Assembly (NCBI GenBank): GCA_048405595.1
Contig: DBFJOT010000018.1
Span: 10,132-74,131, forward strand
Direction: 5' to 3'
From: Onthovivens sp048405595
Lineage (GTDB): Bacteria > Bacillota_I > Bacilli_A > RFN20 > CAG-826
DNA: 64,000 bases
Positions 7,979-17,398 of this stretch are shown here, in pieces; positions within the stretch are counted from its first letter, which is position 1, and each line of letters begins with the position of its first letter. Below the pieces are notes generated by a model that did no database searches, was not told the DNA's origin, and saw only the letters and a list, made by a program, of their open reading frames with translations. Position numbers and translations under genes: made by a program.

Positions 7979-8948
7979 TTATTTAGAAACATACCAAGAT
8001 ATCGCTTATAAAATTTTTTATAATGCTATAAAAAATAATAGGCTATTCCATGCCTATCTTTTAGTTGGCGAAAACGGAACTCCATTAGCTGAAGTTGCAA
8101 AATTTATTGCTGCTTCAATTATATTAAAAGAAGAAAACGAAGAACCTTTTGAAATAGAAGGCAAAAATGTATATGACCGAATTTTATCGAATACATTCGG
8201 TGATTTTGTTTATCTTGATGCTAAAAATGGTTCAGTTAAAATTGATGAAATTCGTTTTTTAGAAGAAAAATTTTCTAAAACAGCTGAAGAAAAATATGGC
8301 ATAAAAGTTGCCATTATTAACGGCGTTGAAAATTTAGCAAATGATTCTTCTAACGCTTTATTAAAGTTTTTAGAAGAACCACTTCCTGACACATATATAT
8401 TTTTATTAACTGAGAATGAATTTGCTTTATTACCTACTATTAAAAGTAGAGTTCAAACAATACATTTTAACAATTTAAGTCAGGAACTTTTATTGCAAGA
8501 AGCAAATGAGTACGGCGACTTACCAAAAGAAGCTGAAATTCTATCTTTCTTTTATAATGATTCCGAATTAATAGCTGAAAAATCACAGGATGAAACGACT
8601 ATTAAACTTATAAATTTAGTTGTTTCAACTTTGGAAAAAGCTAAAAATAATCGTTTAGTAATGAATGAAGTTTATAACTCAGTTCTTAAACAAGTTAAAG
8701 ACAAGATTACAGCAAGATTATTTTTTGACTATTTGATCATCTTTTTTAAGGAAGCATTAAAATTTAAAAATGGCAGAAATACAATTTTAAAAAGTTATGA
8801 TAATATATTAAAAGATTTATCTTGTTTAAGAAATTTAGATAATTCAATTATCGTTTTAATGCATTCTAGAAACGAATTAAATTTTAATCTAAACATAAAT
8901 TTATTGATAATCGAAACAATGAAATCAATATTTGGAGAATCAAAATGA
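7965..8948 (+). CDS. holB: DNA polymerase III subunit delta prime
   Basis: Delta prime is a non-catalytic AAA+ subunit of the clamp loader, partner of DnaX. It lacks a working Walker A: the loop reads LVGENGTPLAE. It keeps the family stretch NALLKFLEEPLPDTYIFLLTEN and the SR sensor (LLPTIKSRVQ). No zinc cysteines are seen, unlike DnaX. It has 327 residues. It overlaps tmk upstream and ends in ATGA shared with ricT, using UGA as stop. Confidence 0.9.
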   Translation: MEYINYLETYQDIAYKIFYNAIKNNRLFHAYLLVGENGTPLAEVAKFIAASIILKEENEEPFEIEGKNVYDRILSNTFGDFVYLDAKNGSVKIDEIRFLEEKFSKTAEEKYGIKVAIINGVENLANDSSNALLKFLEEPLPDTYIFLLTENEFALLPTIKSRVQTIHFNNLSQELLLQEANEYGDLPKEAEILSFFYNDSELIAEKSQDETTIKLINLVVSTLEKAKNNRLVMNEVYNSVLKQVKDKITARLFFDYLIIFFKEALKFKNGRNTILKSYDNILKDLSCLRNLDNSIIVLMHSRNELNFNLNINLLIIETMKSIFGESK

Positions 8949-10276
8949 ATTACTATATAAATGTAAAATTCAATCAAAGTAATAAGACATATTACTTTGC
9001 TACTGACGATATTTCTCTCCAAGTCGGGGACAAAATTGTAGTCGAAACAATCGTTGGATTAGAACTTGCTGAAGTTGTTACGACTCCTCAATTGTTAGAA
9101 ACGCTCAATTTTGATAGAGAAATTAAGCCTATCTTAAGAAAAGCAACATCAGAAGATTTAAAAGCTTTTGCTTACAATTTAGAACTTAGCGAACACGCAG
9201 CTAAAATTTTTACTAACCACATCGAATCTTTAAAACTCGATATGAGACTTTTGGGTACTCAGTATACATTAGATAGAGCAAAAGTTTTATTCACTTATGT
9301 CGCCGATGATAGAGTAGATTTTAGAGAATTATTAAAATTATTAGCAAGCGATCTTCATTGTCGCATTGAATTAAAGCAAGTAAATGCTAGGGAAAGAGCT
9401 CAACTTGTTGGTGGGCTCGGTGTTTGTGGATTGCCACTTTGCTGTACATCATTTTTAACTCAATTCGAAGGTGTTTCATTAAACAAAGCAAAAAATCAAA
9501 TGCTTTCAATTAACATTCCTAAGTTAAGTGGCCAATGCGGAAAATTAATGTGCTGTTTAAAATACGAAGACGATTATTACACAGAAGCAAAATTAGAATA
9601 TCCACCACTTAACACAAAAGTTCATTATCAAGATGCTGAATTTAAAATCAATAGTTTCAACATTTTCACAAAAATTATTAAATTACAAAATGCAACTGAT
9701 GTTGCTTTCTTATCATTAGATGAAGTTAATGCTTTATTAAAAAACGAAAATAAATCTGTCACTCATCCACTTGATAAAAATCCAATTATTAAAGCTAAAC
9801 CAGTAAAAGACGAAACGATAAAAATTGAGAAAATTAAAGAATTCAAAGAAGTTGTTCCTCAAGAAAATAAAGTTAAAGAACCAACTCCTTCTAAATCAAA
9901 AGAATCGAATAAACCTCAAAATCATCAAAGTCAAAAACAAGAAAACAAGAAAAAAGAGTTTACTGAAAAGCCTCAAAGAGGTTCTCAAACACCTAAAAAT
10001 AAGAATCAAAATCATTCTCAAAAGCCTCTTGAGAAAGAGAAAAAATTCGATAACAACAATAAAAAGCCTGCAAAACGCAAACAAAACCATTCTGAAGAGC
10101 AAGGATTTGATACAAGTAAGTTCTTATTTGCTGGTCAAGCTAACAAAGTAAAAGAATATCAAGACACGTATTACAAGAACAATCGCGACGACAAACAAAA
10201 GCAAAATTCACATCGTCCAAACAATCATAAAACAAAGCAAAACAAGGAAAGCAAAAAAACTGAAGGTAAAAAATAA
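8945..10276 (+). CDS. ricT: RicT/YaaT (PSP1 family) with a long basic tail
   Basis: RicT belongs to the PSP1 family. In Bacillus it acts with RicA and RicF in a complex that steers RNase Y mRNA processing and affects competence and biofilm. The PSP1 core fills roughly residues 1-270. It has the cysteine motif GGLGVCGLPLCCTSFL and the second set GQCGKLMCCLKYEDDY, which bind iron-sulfur clusters in Bacillus. The last 170 residues are low complexity and rich in Lys, Gln, Asn and Pro. Bacillus YaaT has about 275 residues, so this tail is an addition. It may bind RNA through its charge, which is inference. The stop overlaps the rsmI start. Confidence 0.9.
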   Translation: MNYYINVKFNQSNKTYYFATDDISLQVGDKIVVETIVGLELAEVVTTPQLLETLNFDREIKPILRKATSEDLKAFAYNLELSEHAAKIFTNHIESLKLDMRLLGTQYTLDRAKVLFTYVADDRVDFRELLKLLASDLHCRIELKQVNARERAQLVGGLGVCGLPLCCTSFLTQFEGVSLNKAKNQMLSINIPKLSGQCGKLMCCLKYEDDYYTEAKLEYPPLNTKVHYQDAEFKINSFNIFTKIIKLQNATDVAFLSLDEVNALLKNENKSVTHPLDKNPIIKAKPVKDETIKIEKIKEFKEVVPQENKVKEPTPSKSKESNKPQNHQSQKQENKKKEFTEKPQRGSQTPKNKNQNHSQKPLEKEKKFDNNNKKPAKRKQNHSEEQGFDTSKFLFAGQANKVKEYQDTYYKNNRDDKQKQNSHRPNNHKTKQNKESKKTEGKK

Positions 10277-11091
10277 TGGCTGGTGAATTATTTTTAGTGC
10301 CTACTCCAATTGGCAATTTGAACGAAGTTTCTCCTCGCACACTTGAAGTTTTAAGAACTTGTGACTTTGTTGCATGCGAAGATACACGTAACACTTCTAA
10401 ACTTTTACACCTTTTAGGTATAAATAAAAAGTGTGTTTCTTGTCATGAACATAATGAAAAAAGTGAAAGCATACGTATTGTCGATCAAATTTTAGAAGGT
10501 AAAAATGTGGCTTACGCAAGCGATGCTGGATATCCTTGTATCAGTGATCCTGGGGCAATTTTAGTTCATGAAGCTATAAAAGTTGGAATTAAAATCACTC
10601 CTATTAGTGGTCCAAACGCATTCTTAAATGCTTTAGTTGGTAGTGATATCGATGCTCATCACTTCCTCTTTTACGGATTTTTGGATTCTAAAACTTCTCA
10701 AAGAGAAAAAGAGCTTGAATCTTTAAAGAACATTCCTTATACCCTAATTTTTTATGAAGCACCACATCGAATCAAAGATACGTTATTATCTTTAGAAAAA
10801 GTTCTCGGAAATAGAAAAGTCACTATCGCAAGAGAATTAACTAAAGTTTATGAAGAATTCATTAGAAGCGATTTAACTACTTTAAATAACACCGATAAAG
10901 AGTTTATTGGTGAATTAGTAGTTGTCGTAGATAAACCAGAAAACTCAAAGAGCGACGATTCCATCGATGAATTTGTTGATAAAGTTAATTTATTAATCAA
11001 AAACGGATTCAGCCAAAAAGATGCATGTCAAGCAGTTGCAATCCTATTTAATAAAAACAAAAACAAGCTTTATAAAGCTTCTTTAAACTAA
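10276..11091 (+). CDS. rsmI: 16S rRNA 2'-O-ribose methyltransferase RsmI
   Basis: Methylates the ribose of C1402 in 16S rRNA using S-adenosylmethionine, fine-tuning the ribosomal P site. The tetrapyrrole-methylase fold shows the signature LVPTPIGNLNEVSPRTLE at the N-terminus. The family motifs EDTRNTSKLL, SDAGYPCISDPG and the SGPNAFLNALVGS region follow. FYEAPHRIKDTL and the REL-TKVYEE segment are in the second half. It has 271 residues and is the last gene of the dnaX-to-rsmI strand block. A bidirectional terminator follows at once. Confidence 0.95.
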   Translation: MAGELFLVPTPIGNLNEVSPRTLEVLRTCDFVACEDTRNTSKLLHLLGINKKCVSCHEHNEKSESIRIVDQILEGKNVAYASDAGYPCISDPGAILVHEAIKVGIKITPISGPNAFLNALVGSDIDAHHFLFYGFLDSKTSQREKELESLKNIPYTLIFYEAPHRIKDTLLSLEKVLGNRKVTIARELTKVYEEFIRSDLTTLNNTDKEFIGELVVVVDKPENSKSDDSIDEFVDKVNLLIKNGFSQKDACQAVAILFNKNKNKLYKASLN

Positions 11092-11113
11092 AAAAGCCCT
11101 CGGGCTTTTTTTA
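11091..11113. terminator. Bidirectional terminator between rsmI and phoR
   Basis: AAAAAGCCC and GGGCTTTTT pair around a two-base loop, with A and T tracts on either side. It serves rsmI on the plus strand and phoR on the minus strand, which converge here. Confidence 0.9.
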
Positions 11114-12784
11114 TTTGAACGAAATAGTGAACTTTGTTCCGATTCCAACTTTTGATTTAATATTAAATTTAAAGTTATATTTTATACAAATATGTTTAAC
11201 AATAGCTAATCCTAGTCCGGTGCCACCTAAATCACGACTTCTGCCTTTGTCTACTCGATAAAATCTTTCAAAAATTCTTCCAATATCATCAGGAGGAATT
11301 CCGATTCCTGTATCTTCAACAATTAAGCGTTTGTTATTTAAGATAATTTTAATTTTTCCGTTATCTTTGTTGTATTTAATTGCATTAGAAATAAGGTTCC
11401 TTGTTAGTCTATCAAAGTCTTTTGGCGTAATTAATAATTTCACATCATCAAGTTTTGTAGTTATCTCGATATTTTTTTCTTTCAATAAGAAATTTAATGA
11501 ATCAATAACATCATTTAAAACATTAGAAGCGTCGATTACATCAATACTTTCATTAAATTCTTCAGATTCGAGTTGTGACAAAGCAAGCATATCATCAATA
11601 ACATTTTTCATTCTCTTAGCTTCTTTTAAAGTTATTTCATTTGCTTCATCTAGCTCTTTTTCAGAATCTAATAATCGAGAATTAATCATTCCTTGATAAC
11701 CGATAATAGTTGTTAAAGGTGTTTTAAGTTCATGACTTGCATTTTGAAAGAATTCTTTTTTGATTTGGTCATTAATTCTAGTTCCAGTAATATCGAAAAA
11801 CGTGATAACAGTCGACACTTTTTGGTTTTCGTTATCGCTTATTGAAACTTTAGAAACTATGAACAAATATATTTTTCCATCAAGTTTAAAATCAAAGTTG
11901 ATAGGTTTATTTAATTCGACATGATTTATTTTTTCATTTACTTCATTTCCTAAAGCTAAATAAACAAAATCTTTTTTAAGAATTTGATCTTTATGTAAAT
12001 CTAAAACTTCAATAGCAAATTTATTTATTACATCGATCTTTTTTGTTTCATCAATAACAATAAAACCTTCTTCAATTGAATCAAGAATTAAACTATTTTG
12101 ACTTTTTTGATACTCTAATTCATTAATTTTATGTTTGAAATCATTCTTAATTTTACCAAGTGTTTTGTTAATAATATCGATGCCATCGTCGTTTTTATTA
12201 AGTGTCGGGATTGTAACGATACTTTCTAAATTATTAATACTTCTTTTTAAAGAATTAATATCTCTTTTGTATGTAAAATATTTTAAAGTTCCATACCCTA
12301 CATTTAAAACAATTAAACAAATAGATCCATAAATTAAAACGTTATATGAGACATCGATAAATTCACTAACTGGTAAACCGACTCTAATAAAATAACCATC
12401 ATTTTTAGTTACATAATATAAAGTTTGATAGCCCATAGTTAATGATTTTTTCTCATAATATGAGTTTAAATTATTTTGTAATTCAACATATCTATCTTCA
12501 TTTGATAAAGGGTGTTCGTTAGGATTTATATCCAAAACAGGGGTCCCATCATTAAATTTTAAGATTGTAATTCTTATATCGATAATGTTTCCAAATTGTT
12601 CTTTGATGTCATCTTGGTTTGTTTCGTTTTTATAAACTAAAGCAATTTTATCAGCATAAGTTTTTAAATTACTTTTCGCTTCATTATTAGATAACAAAAA
12701 AGTGGTCAAAAAAGAGGCCACCAAAACTATTAAAGAAAGACAAAAAACAAAAATTGTATCAAATATAACATGCTTCTTATTCAT
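11111..12784 (-). CDS. phoR: PhoR-type sensor histidine kinase
   Basis: Membrane kinase that signals phosphate limitation to the response regulator encoded just upstream. Order: TM helix at about 9-32, an extracytoplasmic domain of about 110 residues, a second TM at about 148-170, and a linker/HAMP-like region. A PAS domain starts near 232, then the H box with phospho-acceptor His351 (NASHELKTPLTT). The N box (NLISNAIKYNK) and the G boxes (DTGIGIP and GGTGLGLAIVK) complete the ATPase domain. It has 557 residues and overlaps phoP by 8 bases. Its place after pstSCAB-phoU-phoP makes PhoR more likely than the related WalK. Confidence 0.9.
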   Translation of the reverse strand: MNKKHVIFDTIFVFCLSLIVLVASFLTTFLLSNNEAKSNLKTYADKIALVYKNETNQDDIKEQFGNIIDIRITILKFNDGTPVLDINPNEHPLSNEDRYVELQNNLNSYYEKKSLTMGYQTLYYVTKNDGYFIRVGLPVSEFIDVSYNVLIYGSICLIVLNVGYGTLKYFTYKRDINSLKRSINNLESIVTIPTLNKNDDGIDIINKTLGKIKNDFKHKINELEYQKSQNSLILDSIEEGFIVIDETKKIDVINKFAIEVLDLHKDQILKKDFVYLALGNEVNEKINHVELNKPINFDFKLDGKIYLFIVSKVSISDNENQKVSTVITFFDITGTRINDQIKKEFFQNASHELKTPLTTIIGYQGMINSRLLDSEKELDEANEITLKEAKRMKNVIDDMLALSQLESEEFNESIDVIDASNVLNDVIDSLNFLLKEKNIEITTKLDDVKLLITPKDFDRLTRNLISNAIKYNKDNGKIKIILNNKRLIVEDTGIGIPPDDIGRIFERFYRVDKGRSRDLGGTGLGLAIVKHICIKYNFKFNIKSKVGIGTKFTISFK

Positions 12785-13463
12785 TTTTTAATTTGAACCC
12801 AATTCCATAAATTGTTTCGATTAAATCGGCATTTTGAGAACCGAGTTTCTTTCTAATTGAAGTTACATGAACATCTAAAACTCTGGTTTCATAGCCGCCT
12901 TCTTTACCCCATAAAGCATCTAAGAGTTCTTCTCTACGAGTAATTTCATTAAGATGTTTTACTAAACATTCAATAATTGTGAATTCGCTATTTGTGAATT
13001 TTAAAAGTTCATCATTTAGTTTAACTTCTCGTTTTTTTAGATTAATTGAGATGTTTCTAATCTTAATATCTTCATTTTTCTTTTTTAAAAATCTTCTACT
13101 TCTAGCATTAACTCTACTGATTAATTCTAATACATCAAATGGTTTAGAAATATAGTCGTCTGCTCCTAAATCAAGCCCATCAATTTTATTAATTGTAAGA
13201 TTTTTAGCACTTAAAATAATGACTTGAATATCATCATTACTAGAATCACTACGAATATTTTGCAAAACTTGTTCTCCAGTCGCATCAGGAAGCATTAAAT
13301 CTAAAAGAATCATATTAGGTTTTTGATTATTAAAAGCTACTAGAAAATCTTTATAATTATAAAAACTTCTTACTGAATATCCATTCTTCGACAGTGCAAG
13401 ATTTATAATATGAGAGATATTTTCGTCGTCTTCTAAAGAGTAAATAACATAGTCGAAATTCAT
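12777..13463 (-). CDS. phoP: PhoP-type response regulator (OmpR family)
   Basis: DNA-binding regulator of 228 residues. The receiver domain has the acidic pocket EDD at 11-13, phospho-acceptor Asp55 in LLDLMLPD and the conserved lysine in ISKPFD. A winged-helix output domain follows from about residue 130, with the family ending IETIYGIGFKL. It starts four bases after phoU and overlaps the kinase gene. The 10-11 bp spaced TTTACA/TTAACA repeats upstream of pstS are plausible binding sites. Bacillus PhoP boxes are similar, so autoregulation of the whole operon is likely. Confidence 0.9.
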   Translation of the reverse strand: MNFDYVIYSLEDDENISHIINLALSKNGYSVRSFYNYKDFLVAFNNQKPNMILLDLMLPDATGEQVLQNIRSDSSNDDIQVIILSAKNLTINKIDGLDLGADDYISKPFDVLELISRVNARSRRFLKKKNEDIKIRNISINLKKREVKLNDELLKFTNSEFTIIECLVKHLNEITRREELLDALWGKEGGYETRVLDVHVTSIRKKLGSQNADLIETIYGIGFKLKNE

Positions 13464-13467
13464 AGTT

Positions 13468-14118
13468 TTATATTATCACTTCATCTTTATAATAACCACT
13501 TTTTATATAGATTGCCCATTCAGCAATATTTGAAGCATGGTCAGCAATACGCTCAATATATTTAGCGATTAAAGTTGAAAAAACAATGAAGTTACTATCA
13601 AGATTACTATTATTAATTGGTTGAAGTTCTTCTAAGACATTTAGATATAAAGTATCGACTAAATCGTCACTTTTTAAAACATTAGCAGCTAATTTTACAT
13701 CTTCTTTTACTAAACTATAATACGCATCTGTAACCATTGATAAACTAACATTAATCATTTCAAGTAATGACTTACTTTGAACTAGGTATTTATCACTTTT
13801 TTTAAGGTTTGATACACACCAAGCAATATCTTCACTATGATCACCAAGACGTTCAACATCATCAACTAATTTAAAAACACCTGTGATTCTTCTTAAGTCT
13901 TTAGCAAATGGTCTTTCTCTTAAAATGATATTTAAGCACTTTTTTTCAACCGCAATTAAAGATCTATCAACAATATCATCATTAATTTCTTTCTCTTTTT
14001 CTTCGAAATTAGTTTCATTAAAGAAATAACTAAAAGAATCGTTTAAATATCTAATAGTTAAATCAAACATTTTGATAGTTTCAACAAACACTTGATCGAT
14101 TTTTTCTTGTAATTCCAT
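13468..14118 (-). CDS. phoU: PhoU phosphate signalling regulator
   Basis: PhoU links the Pst transporter to PhoR and holds the kinase in check when phosphate is plentiful. The protein is all alpha-helical, 216 residues, with the two tandem three-helix PhoU repeats. The metal-binding type motifs are LVDDVERLGDHSEDIA in the first repeat and KYIERIADHASNIAEW in the second. Its start overlaps the pstB stop by one base, so translation is coupled. Confidence 0.95.
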   Translation of the reverse strand: MELQEKIDQVFVETIKMFDLTIRYLNDSFSYFFNETNFEEKEKEINDDIVDRSLIAVEKKCLNIILRERPFAKDLRRITGVFKLVDDVERLGDHSEDIAWCVSNLKKSDKYLVQSKSLLEMINVSLSMVTDAYYSLVKEDVKLAANVLKSDDLVDTLYLNVLEELQPINNSNLDSNFIVFSTLIAKYIERIADHASNIAEWAIYIKSGYYKDEVII

Positions 14119-14915
14119 TAACCAAATCTCCCTGTAATATAATCTTCACTTCTTTTGTCTTTTGGATGAGAGAAAAATTCTTTTGTTTCATTAAATTCAA
14201 CAAGTTCCCCGAGCATAAAGAAGGCTGTGTAATCACTTATACGCGCTGCTTGTTGCATATTATGAGTAACTATAATAATCGTATAGTATTTTTTTAACTC
14301 ATTAATAAGTTCTTCAATTTTTAATGTTGCAATAGGATCTAAAGCAGAGGTAGGTTCATCCATTAAAATGACATCTGGAGACATAGCTAATGTTCTAGCG
14401 ATACAGAGTCTTTGTTGCTGACCTCCACTTAAACCTAAAGCACTTTTATTTAAAATATCTTTGACTTCTTCATATAAAGCAGCGCCTTTAAGTGAAGACT
14501 CTAAAATTTCATTTAATGTCTTTTTATCTCTTACACCTTGGCATCTTGGACCATAAAAAATATTATCTTTAATACTCATCGGAAATGGATTTGGTTGTTG
14601 GAAAACCATTCCAACTCTAGTTCTTAAATAGATTGAATTGATATCATTAATATCTTCACCTAAATAAGAAATCTCTCCCTCTCTATAAGAATTTTCAACA
14701 AGTTCATTCATTCTATCAAAGCATCTTAATAAAGTTGATTTTCCACAGCCCGAAGGTCCGATAAAAGCTGTGACTTTGTTCTTATAAATTTTCATGTTGA
14801 TGTCTTTTAGAGCGTGTTTTGCACCCTTATCGTAGCAAAGATTTACATTTTTAACTTCAAAAACAACATCATTTTCTTTTTTTATATTATTTTCTTTAAT
14901 TAAATTATCTTCCAT
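14118..14915 (-). CDS. pstB: Phosphate ABC transporter ATP-binding protein
   Basis: ATPase of the high-affinity PstSCAB phosphate importer on the inner face of the membrane. It has Walker A GPSGCGKST, a Q loop (MVFQQPNPFPMSI), the signature LSGGQQQRLCIARTLA, Walker B VILMDEPTSALDP and a switch histidine (VTHNMQQA). The pattern PNPFPMS after the Q loop is typical of PstB. It has 265 residues and starts eight bases after pstA. Confidence 0.97.
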   Translation of the reverse strand: MEDNLIKENNIKKENDVVFEVKNVNLCYDKGAKHALKDINMKIYKNKVTAFIGPSGCGKSTLLRCFDRMNELVENSYREGEISYLGEDINDINSIYLRTRVGMVFQQPNPFPMSIKDNIFYGPRCQGVRDKKTLNEILESSLKGAALYEEVKDILNKSALGLSGGQQQRLCIARTLAMSPDVILMDEPTSALDPIATLKIEELINELKKYYTIIIVTHNMQQAARISDYTAFFMLGELVEFNETKEFFSHPKDKRSEDYITGRFG

Positions 14916-14923
14916 AAAACCTC

Positions 14924-16384
14924 CTATGCTTTGAACTTATTAAGCTTTGTTGAAACGAGTTTTAATAATAAAGTTAATACTAAAACAATAACTATAATTA
15001 CGATTGAAATCGCACATGCATTGTCATATGCTGGATGATCTCCACCTAAAATAACCCAAATATGAACCGCTAAAGAAGCATTACTTCCATTCATTGAAGC
15101 TACTTCTCCAATTGTGGTGCCCATCGCAAATACTAAAGCCGCACTTTCACCGATTATTCTTCCGATTGATAAAAGCAAACTTGTTAATATACCTGGAAGA
15201 GCATTAGGCAAAACTACTTTGAAAACGGTTTCAGTTCGAGATGCGCCTAAAGCCAAACTTGCATTTGTTAAGCTTTTCGGAATAACTTTTATTGATTCTT
15301 CTACAGTTTTAACAATTGTTGGTAAAAGAATCATTGTCATTGTTAAAGCTCCGCTTATAATATTCCCTCCATTACTTCCTGGAATTAAATTAGCAATTGG
15401 AATAAAAATTAATGCACCAGCTAAACCAAAAATAATTGAAGGAATTCCACTAGTCATATCAATTAAAGTTCTAACAATTTTTGTGACTTTATTATCTTTA
15501 GCGTAAACCCCTAGATAAATCGCACCCCCTACGCCAAGTGGGAAAGCAAACAATATAGAGAAACCAATTAATGATAAAGTATTTAATAAGCTCCCTCTAA
15601 AACCACCACCTTCACCTAAAAAAGTCGAATCAACAATTTTGTTTCCATATTCTAATTCTTTAATGAAATCTTCAATTGTCATTGTACCAAGAGCCGAATA
15701 CATATAATTTTCTTCATCAGTTAAAGTGATTGATTGAATATATAAATCATCATAACTTTGTCCAAACAATGAAGAATCACTAATGTTAACTAAATGATTG
15801 AAAGGTGAATTTTTACTAATTTTTTGAATTGATATATAATCTTTATCATCGATTTTAGTATAAGCAAATTCAAGACCCCACTTTTTAGATGTATTTTCAC
15901 TTTCTAAATTAATATCATCAAAAGTTAATGTGTCGTCAAATGTAAATTCATCGCTTGTTTTTAAAGAATAAGTTGTTGTTTTATAGTCACCGAAAATTTT
16001 ATTTAAAGTTAATTTTCCAGTTCCAGTAGCAAAAATATAAACGATAATCCAAACAAGTAGGCCAATTGTTAAAAATGAAAATAAAATTGAATTACCTTTT
16101 CTAGCTAAATCTTTATAAGCAATAGAGCGTAAATTCTTCTTTTTGTTATATTCAAAAGTTAATTTATATTCATTTAACACTTTCTTCTTTTCGTTTAAAG
16201 AATTTAATGTTTTTTCGCGTTCGCCTTGATCTAACTTTTTATTCCTTTTATAGATTGCGTTAGCCTCTTTGATTTCTTTTTTTAATGCGATATAAGTTTC
16301 ATCTTTATATTTTTTAACACTATATTTTTCTAATTTACTAGCGAGGCTATTTTTCCATTTATTAATCAATTTACTTTGTTCCAT
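14924..16384 (-). CDS. pstA: Phosphate ABC permease PstA with an extra N-terminal domain
   Basis: Inner-membrane half of the phosphate channel. The C-terminal 260 or so residues form the usual permease domain with the EAA loop around NASLALGASRTETVFKVVLP. The first 225 residues are unusual. They comprise a lysine-rich, partly coiled cytoplasmic stretch, a TM helix near residue 95 (ILFSFLTIGLLVWIIVYIFA), and about 110 residues outside the cell before the standard permease. Typical PstA has about 280-300 residues, against 486 here. I chose the ATG at 16384 because GAGG lies nine bases upstream. The frame opens at 16399. It overlaps pstC by 14 bases. Confidence 0.92.
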   Translation of the reverse strand: MEQSKLINKWKNSLASKLEKYSVKKYKDETYIALKKEIKEANAIYKRNKKLDQGEREKTLNSLNEKKKVLNEYKLTFEYNKKKNLRSIAYKDLARKGNSILFSFLTIGLLVWIIVYIFATGTGKLTLNKIFGDYKTTTYSLKTSDEFTFDDTLTFDDINLESENTSKKWGLEFAYTKIDDKDYISIQKISKNSPFNHLVNISDSSLFGQSYDDLYIQSITLTDEENYMYSALGTMTIEDFIKELEYGNKIVDSTFLGEGGGFRGSLLNTLSLIGFSILFAFPLGVGGAIYLGVYAKDNKVTKIVRTLIDMTSGIPSIIFGLAGALIFIPIANLIPGSNGGNIISGALTMTMILLPTIVKTVEESIKVIPKSLTNASLALGASRTETVFKVVLPNALPGILTSLLLSIGRIIGESAALVFAMGTTIGEVASMNGSNASLAVHIWVILGGDHPAYDNACAISIVIIVIVLVLTLLLKLVSTKLNKFKA

Positions 16385-17393
16385 TTTTATACGCCTCATA
16401 ATAAATTTTTATATCTTTAAAGAATTTAAAGTAATCACGTTTTTTCTTTGGTTCGATTCTTGTCATAACGTCTTTTAGGTAATTTAATAAAATATTTGTG
16501 GTGACAATAATTAACATCAGAACAATTCCTAAAGAGAATCTAACATCATATCCAATGCCACTTGCTTCACCAATTCCAGCAAGCATTGTAGTTGTTAAAG
16601 TAGAATAAATATTAAATGGATTAATAAAATCCATTCCACTTCCGCCATTGCCAATGACCATTTGAATAGCAGTTGCTTCACCTAAAGCTCTACCAATTCC
16701 AAGAATTATCCCTGCAAAAATGCCACTTTGAGATGCTTTTAAGACAATTTTGTAGTTTGTTTGCTCTTTTGAAGCGCCTAAAGCAAGACTTGCTTTATAT
16801 AAATTATTATCAACAGCTTCAATCGAAGTAATTGAAACAAGTGTAATCGTTGGAATCGACATAAAAGCTAAAACAACAATTCCTGAAAGCACACTATTTC
16901 CTCCAAATGTTTGGGCCCCAAAAACATTAGCGAAATTTTTAACGATTGGATTTATAACACCCATTCCAAATAAACCAAAGATAACACTTGGGATACTTGA
17001 TAAAATTTGGATAGCTGATTTAATAATTTCTTTTAATTTTTTTGGACAAATCTTTACAACAAAAAGTGCTGTAAAAATAGAAGTTGGGACGCTTATGATT
17101 AAACTACATAATGTTGTAAAAATTGTAGCTAAAGCTAAATACCCCATTCCTCCAGTTCCATCATATGTCCATCTATTATTTTGAAAAAACGCAGAGAAAC
17201 TTTGTGTTAGTCCAGCCCCATCTGGAACGAAAAAAGGTTGAATCCCTTTGACAATTACAAACGAGACAATAAAAATAACAACACTAGAACATAAAAAAGC
17301 CAAAAAGGCGAAGATGAACTTAACCAAGTTATCAATCTTCGTCTTATTATTAGCTTTCTTTAAAGCGTTTTCTTGAATCCTATTGATCCCCAT
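16371..17393 (-). CDS. pstC: Phosphate ABC permease PstC
   Basis: Second membrane subunit of the phosphate importer. There are six predicted TM helices, the first at about 20-45 in the chosen protein, and the EAA-type loop KASLALGASKEQTNYKIVL. A periplasm-facing loop between the first two helices carries FFQNNRWTYDGTGG. The frame opens at 17420 inside pstS. The ATG at 17393, preceded by AAGGA, gives 340 residues and places the start right after the pstS stop. Order and spacing fit a single pstSCAB transcript. Confidence 0.95.
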   Translation of the reverse strand: MGINRIQENALKKANNKTKIDNLVKFIFAFLAFLCSSVVIFIVSFVIVKGIQPFFVPDGAGLTQSFSAFFQNNRWTYDGTGGMGYLALATIFTTLCSLIISVPTSIFTALFVVKICPKKLKEIIKSAIQILSSIPSVIFGLFGMGVINPIVKNFANVFGAQTFGGNSVLSGIVVLAFMSIPTITLVSITSIEAVDNNLYKASLALGASKEQTNYKIVLKASQSGIFAGIILGIGRALGEATAIQMVIGNGGSGMDFINPFNIYSTLTTTMLAGIGEASGIGYDVRFSLGIVLMLIIVTTNILLNYLKDVMTRIEPKKKRDYFKFFKDIKIYYEAYKNGTK

Positions 17394-17398
17394 TTTCC

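Noticed and set aside
9825..10151. A lysine-rich overlapping frame inside ricT
   Set aside because: It is an out-of-frame shadow of the low-complexity ricT tail, created by its A-rich codons.
17189..17215. Another TTTTGAAAAAA followed by TTTGTG inside pstC
   Set aside because: The spacing is shorter than the fixed 14-base gap, the orientation leads into no gene start, and it lies in coding sequence.
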